Source of the DNA: Verrucomicrobiota bacterium
GTDB lineage: Bacteria > Verrucomicrobiota > Verrucomicrobiae > Chthoniobacterales > UBA10450
DNA: 8,093 bases
Direction: 5' to 3'
NCBI GenBank assembly: GCA_005887855.1
Contig: VBQB01000155.1
Coordinates: 1 to 8,093 of the forward strand
Below are positions 6,635-8,093 of the stretch, piece by piece (position 1 is the first letter of the stretch; each line of letters begins with the position of its first letter). Under the pieces are notes generated by a model. That model worked only from the letters and a program-made list of their open reading frames with translations. It searched no databases and had not been told where the DNA came from. The position numbers and the translations under genes are program-made.

Positions 6635-6742
6635 CAGGAAGCGAATCCGAGGAGCTTTCTCGGCGAATCAAAGCGGCGCAACGTTTACAAGGTCGCGATC
6701 CCTGTTTTCGCTTGGCTGATTGATCGAGATTACGGCTCCTTG
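6635..6742 (+). pseudogene. Remnant of a KRRNVYKVA-type membrane sensor/TPR protein
   Basis: Directly after the kinase stop and in the same frame, codons from 6653 read FLGESKRRNVYKVAIP and then VFAWLI, closed by TGA soon after. The string ELKRRNVYKVAxAYxxxxWLLIQ is the N-terminal juxtamembrane and first-helix motif of a widespread family in Verrucomicrobia and Acidobacteria that continues into TolB-like and TPR domains, the same modules that end the kinase upstream. Here only about 25 residues match and no start codon precedes them, so it is a relic. It may reflect recombination between related TolB/TPR genes. The rest of the family (further helices, TolB, TPR) is missing. Confidence 0.45.
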
Positions 6743-6964
6743 AACTCGCCTGCTTGAAAAACTTCGTCTGCGACGGTTTGCACCGTGTGCTACGCTTGCG
6801 ATGTCGAATGCACGCACAGGCGAAGAAATGCACCAGCCTCGATCACGCTTTGACAGCAGCGAAAGCAATGCCGCTACTGCGTCATTTTCCACCGCCACCA
6901 GAGCTTCTCCTGCAACTCGCGCGAGTCCAGCAGAGCCGGGCCCTTCCGCCGAAACTGCCGTCGC
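6743..6964. other. Gene-poor stretch between convergent genes
   Basis: No convincing gene is seen on either strand. A plus-strand open frame (ATG 6801, ending 7028) encodes a Ala/Ser/Thr/Pro-rich segment with a short internal repeat (TRASPATRASPA) and then GGRLIVLRAPNFG. It is considered separately as a possible gene fragment. I see no clear U-tailed terminator hairpin for either convergent gene. Confidence 0.4.
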
Positions 6965-7540
6965 TCAGCCGGGTGGACGTCTTATTGTTTTGAGGGCCCC
7001 GAACTTTGGGGGGAGGTCTTTGCTGTGAATTGTCCGTTGCAGTTCTTCACCGCTGACCCGTACGACGTTGAAGCTGCTAGCCTCTCCCGCCCAGCTTCCA
7101 CTGTCATTAAGTTCGACCCAGTGACCAGGCAGACGACTTCCAGTAAACGCGGGTACCCAAACCCAATGGCGCCCTTTCTTCACGGTTACAGATGCCCGCG
7201 ACGCTGGCGCTGCACCCAGATCAAAATTCAGTTGTGTCGGCGCATCCGACTCGATGGTTGTATTATTGATGGAAGTTTTGACGGCACCATTCACAGCCAA
7301 TGTGACTCGGTAATTGCCTGGCGGAAGACCCTCTAAAATATAACGACCGCTTACATCGGTCTTGACGGTTGTGAGCAATTTCCCACCATTTTTCGTTTCG
7401 ATCCGAATGTCCGCGCCTTCTATCGGATGTCCTTTAGCATCCTTGACGATCCCTTCCAGCACCGAGCTCGCAGCCCATGCGCTTGCGACAAAGAGCATCA
7501 ACCCAACAAAACCAATTCGAAGCGACTTTAGTAAGAGCAT
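6965..7540 (-). CDS. Secreted carboxypeptidase-regulatory-like (Ig-fold) protein
   Basis: This 191-residue protein has a Sec signal peptide: a basic KSLR, then a hydrophobic core IGFVGLMLFVASAWA, with likely cleavage after A23. A carboxypeptidase D regulatory-like fold follows (about 27-110): LEGIVKDAKGHPIEGADIRI, then TDVSGRYILEGLPPGNYRVTL, the classic G-x-V-x-D...G..I..A.V and G.Y....LPPG.Y.V pattern. The C-terminal part includes GRHWVWVPAFTGSRLPGHWVEL and is unassigned. The fold is a binding or structural module, not an enzyme, and would act in the periplasm or at the cell surface. I chose ATG 7540 because AAAGGA sits about 9 nt upstream; an in-frame GTG at 7558 would add six residues and overlap that ribosome site. 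The lipoprotein gene ends 38 nt upstream on the same strand, so the two are likely co-transcribed. The gene ends in TGA. Confidence 0.75.
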   Translation of the reverse strand: MLLLKSLRIGFVGLMLFVASAWAASSVLEGIVKDAKGHPIEGADIRIETKNGGKLLTTVKTDVSGRYILEGLPPGNYRVTLAVNGAVKTSINNTTIESDAPTQLNFDLGAAPASRASVTVKKGRHWVWVPAFTGSRLPGHWVELNDSGSWAGEASSFNVVRVSGEELQRTIHSKDLPPKFGALKTIRRPPG

Positions 7541-7578
7541 AAATAATATTCCTTTCACTTGTCTTTCCTTATGGACAT

Positions 7579-7788
7579 TCAGAAGCCCGCCCCTGGCCCC
7601 CCTGCCCCCTTTGCCCCTGCACCTATGTCCCGGTAACCGATAGGCTGCGACATCCGGTTCTCCGCTGCATTAGTCGTCGTAGTGGTCTGACGCGTTGTGG
7701 TGCTAGTCGCCTCAGGCGAGCTGGCACAAGACACCAACATCAGGGCGAAAACGGAAAGTGCCCAACCAAGCATGATTGCTCTTTTCAT
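7579..7788 (-). CDS. Small Thr-rich lipoprotein
   Basis: This 69-residue product is of unknown function. A type II signal peptide is clear: basic MKR, hydrophobic LGWALSVFALM, and lipobox LVSC with C21 as the lipidated residue. The mature part is only about 49 residues: a Thr/Ser-rich linker (TSTTTRQTTTTTNAAE), the short segment MSQPIGYRDIGAG, and a Gly/Ala-rich tail encoded by the C-rich run at about 7587-7622. Such small, low-complexity lipoproteins are common in Verrucomicrobia-type genomes and are probably envelope tethers. ATG 7788 was chosen because it gives the basic n-region; ATG 7773 is possible. The product is likely expressed together with the carboxypeptidase-regulatory-like gene downstream. 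Confidence 0.7.
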   Translation of the reverse strand: MKRAIMLGWALSVFALMLVSCASSPEATSTTTRQTTTTTNAAENRMSQPIGYRDIGAGAKGAGGPGAGF

Positions 7789-7824
7789 AACGTGAATTGT
7801 TTCTTCAACAAACGATTCTTTGGG

Positions 7825-8093
7825 TTAGCGGGTTAGGCGTGGAGTTGGCAGAAGCTGCACCGCGAGGAACTGCGGACCATCAATCCCGGAGGCGAAGACG
7901 GTCTCGACACCGTTGGGTGTAAATTTTAAGATATCACCGGGCGGCTCAAATGCGCGGTTGGCGACAAAGAGGTTACCGCCTCTATCAAATGCCACCCCTC
8001 GAGGTTCGGTGAGGTCCGTGGCAAAGTCGCTTTCTTCACCATCAGGAGTAAATTTGAGGATCTTACTGAGCGCCGGGGCAAAGGGAACGTCAG
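7825..8093 (-). CDS. NHL-repeat beta-propeller protein, C-terminal part only
   Basis: The 5' end lies beyond the right edge. About 88 codons show repeated propeller blades: SKILKFTPDGEES, EPRGVAFDRGGNLFVANRA, then GDILKFTPNGVETVFASGIDGPQFLAV. The pattern 'P.G.AFD..GNLFVA' with 'I.KFTP.G....FA.G' is that of NHL/SMP-30-like six-bladed propellers common in soil Verrucomicrobia and Acidobacteria, often secreted. Specificity is unknown. The final blade is incomplete after FLAVQ, with a short basic tail before TAA (7827-7825), so the C-terminus may close the propeller using N-terminal strands. The lipoprotein gene begins 36 bp downstream on the same strand, which would allow co-transcription. Confidence 0.72.
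   Translation of the reverse strand, partial: DVPFAPALSKILKFTPDGEESDFATDLTEPRGVAFDRGGNLFVANRAFEPPGDILKFTPNGVETVFASGIDGPQFLAVQLLPTPRLTR

Noticed and set aside
6754..6993. 79-codon plus-strand open frame in the gene-poor stretch
   Set aside because: It has no Shine-Dalgarno and Cys/Arg/Pro-rich, non-family-like composition, and overlaps another spurious frame.
7587..7622. C-rich run as a structured DNA or regulatory element
   Set aside because: It is explained by Gly/Ala codons (GGx, GCx on the minus strand) of the lipoprotein tail.

Overview
The window most resembles a soil bacterium of the Verrucomicrobia/Acidobacteria type. This is inferred from gene content rather than a marker gene: a sigma factor of the FTTTHWSVV class paired with a Ser/Thr kinase, kinase-TolB-TPR fusions, an FHA-cyclase, a KRRNVYKVA motif, NHL propellers and carboxypeptidase-regulatory-like domains. 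No rRNA, tRNA, CRISPR array or transposase is visible.

Layout. From 1 to 2959 everything is on the minus strand, in transcription order: an FHA plus class III nucleotide cyclase gene (2959-2099), an AmmeMemoRadiSam-type radical SAM gene (1977-889), a short palindromic element (885-821), a polytopic membrane protein with conserved His/Asp residues (809-126), and the 5' end of a gluconokinase (135-1). From 3081 to 6634 the plus strand carries an ECF-like sigma factor, a zinc-ribbon fragment, and a Ser/Thr kinase with a membrane segment, TolB-like domain and TPR array. A gene-poor stretch (6635-6964) holds a small remnant of a KRRNVYKVA protein. From 6965 to 8093 the minus strand returns with an NHL-repeat protein (3' end only), a small Thr-rich lipoprotein and a secreted carboxypeptidase-regulatory-like protein.

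How the genes may work together. The cyclase (with a phosphothreonine-reading FHA domain) is divergent from the sigma factor and kinase across 121 bp. A kinase, a phospho-reader fused to a cyclase and a sigma factor side by side suggest a local signalling module. This is inferred from content only.

The most unusual signal is damage or recoding. The cyclase gene is interrupted by two in-frame TAG codons and the membrane-protein gene by one, with recognisable homology reading straight through on both sides and no frameshift. The gluconokinase has a perfect AGGAGG but no ATG, GTG or TTG in frame. The kinase has lost its glycine-rich loop, and its zinc ribbon lies in another frame. Two genes (radical SAM and cyclase) end naturally in TAG, which argues against simple genome-wide TAG reassignment. 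Recent pseudogenisation, amber suppression and sequence error all remain open.
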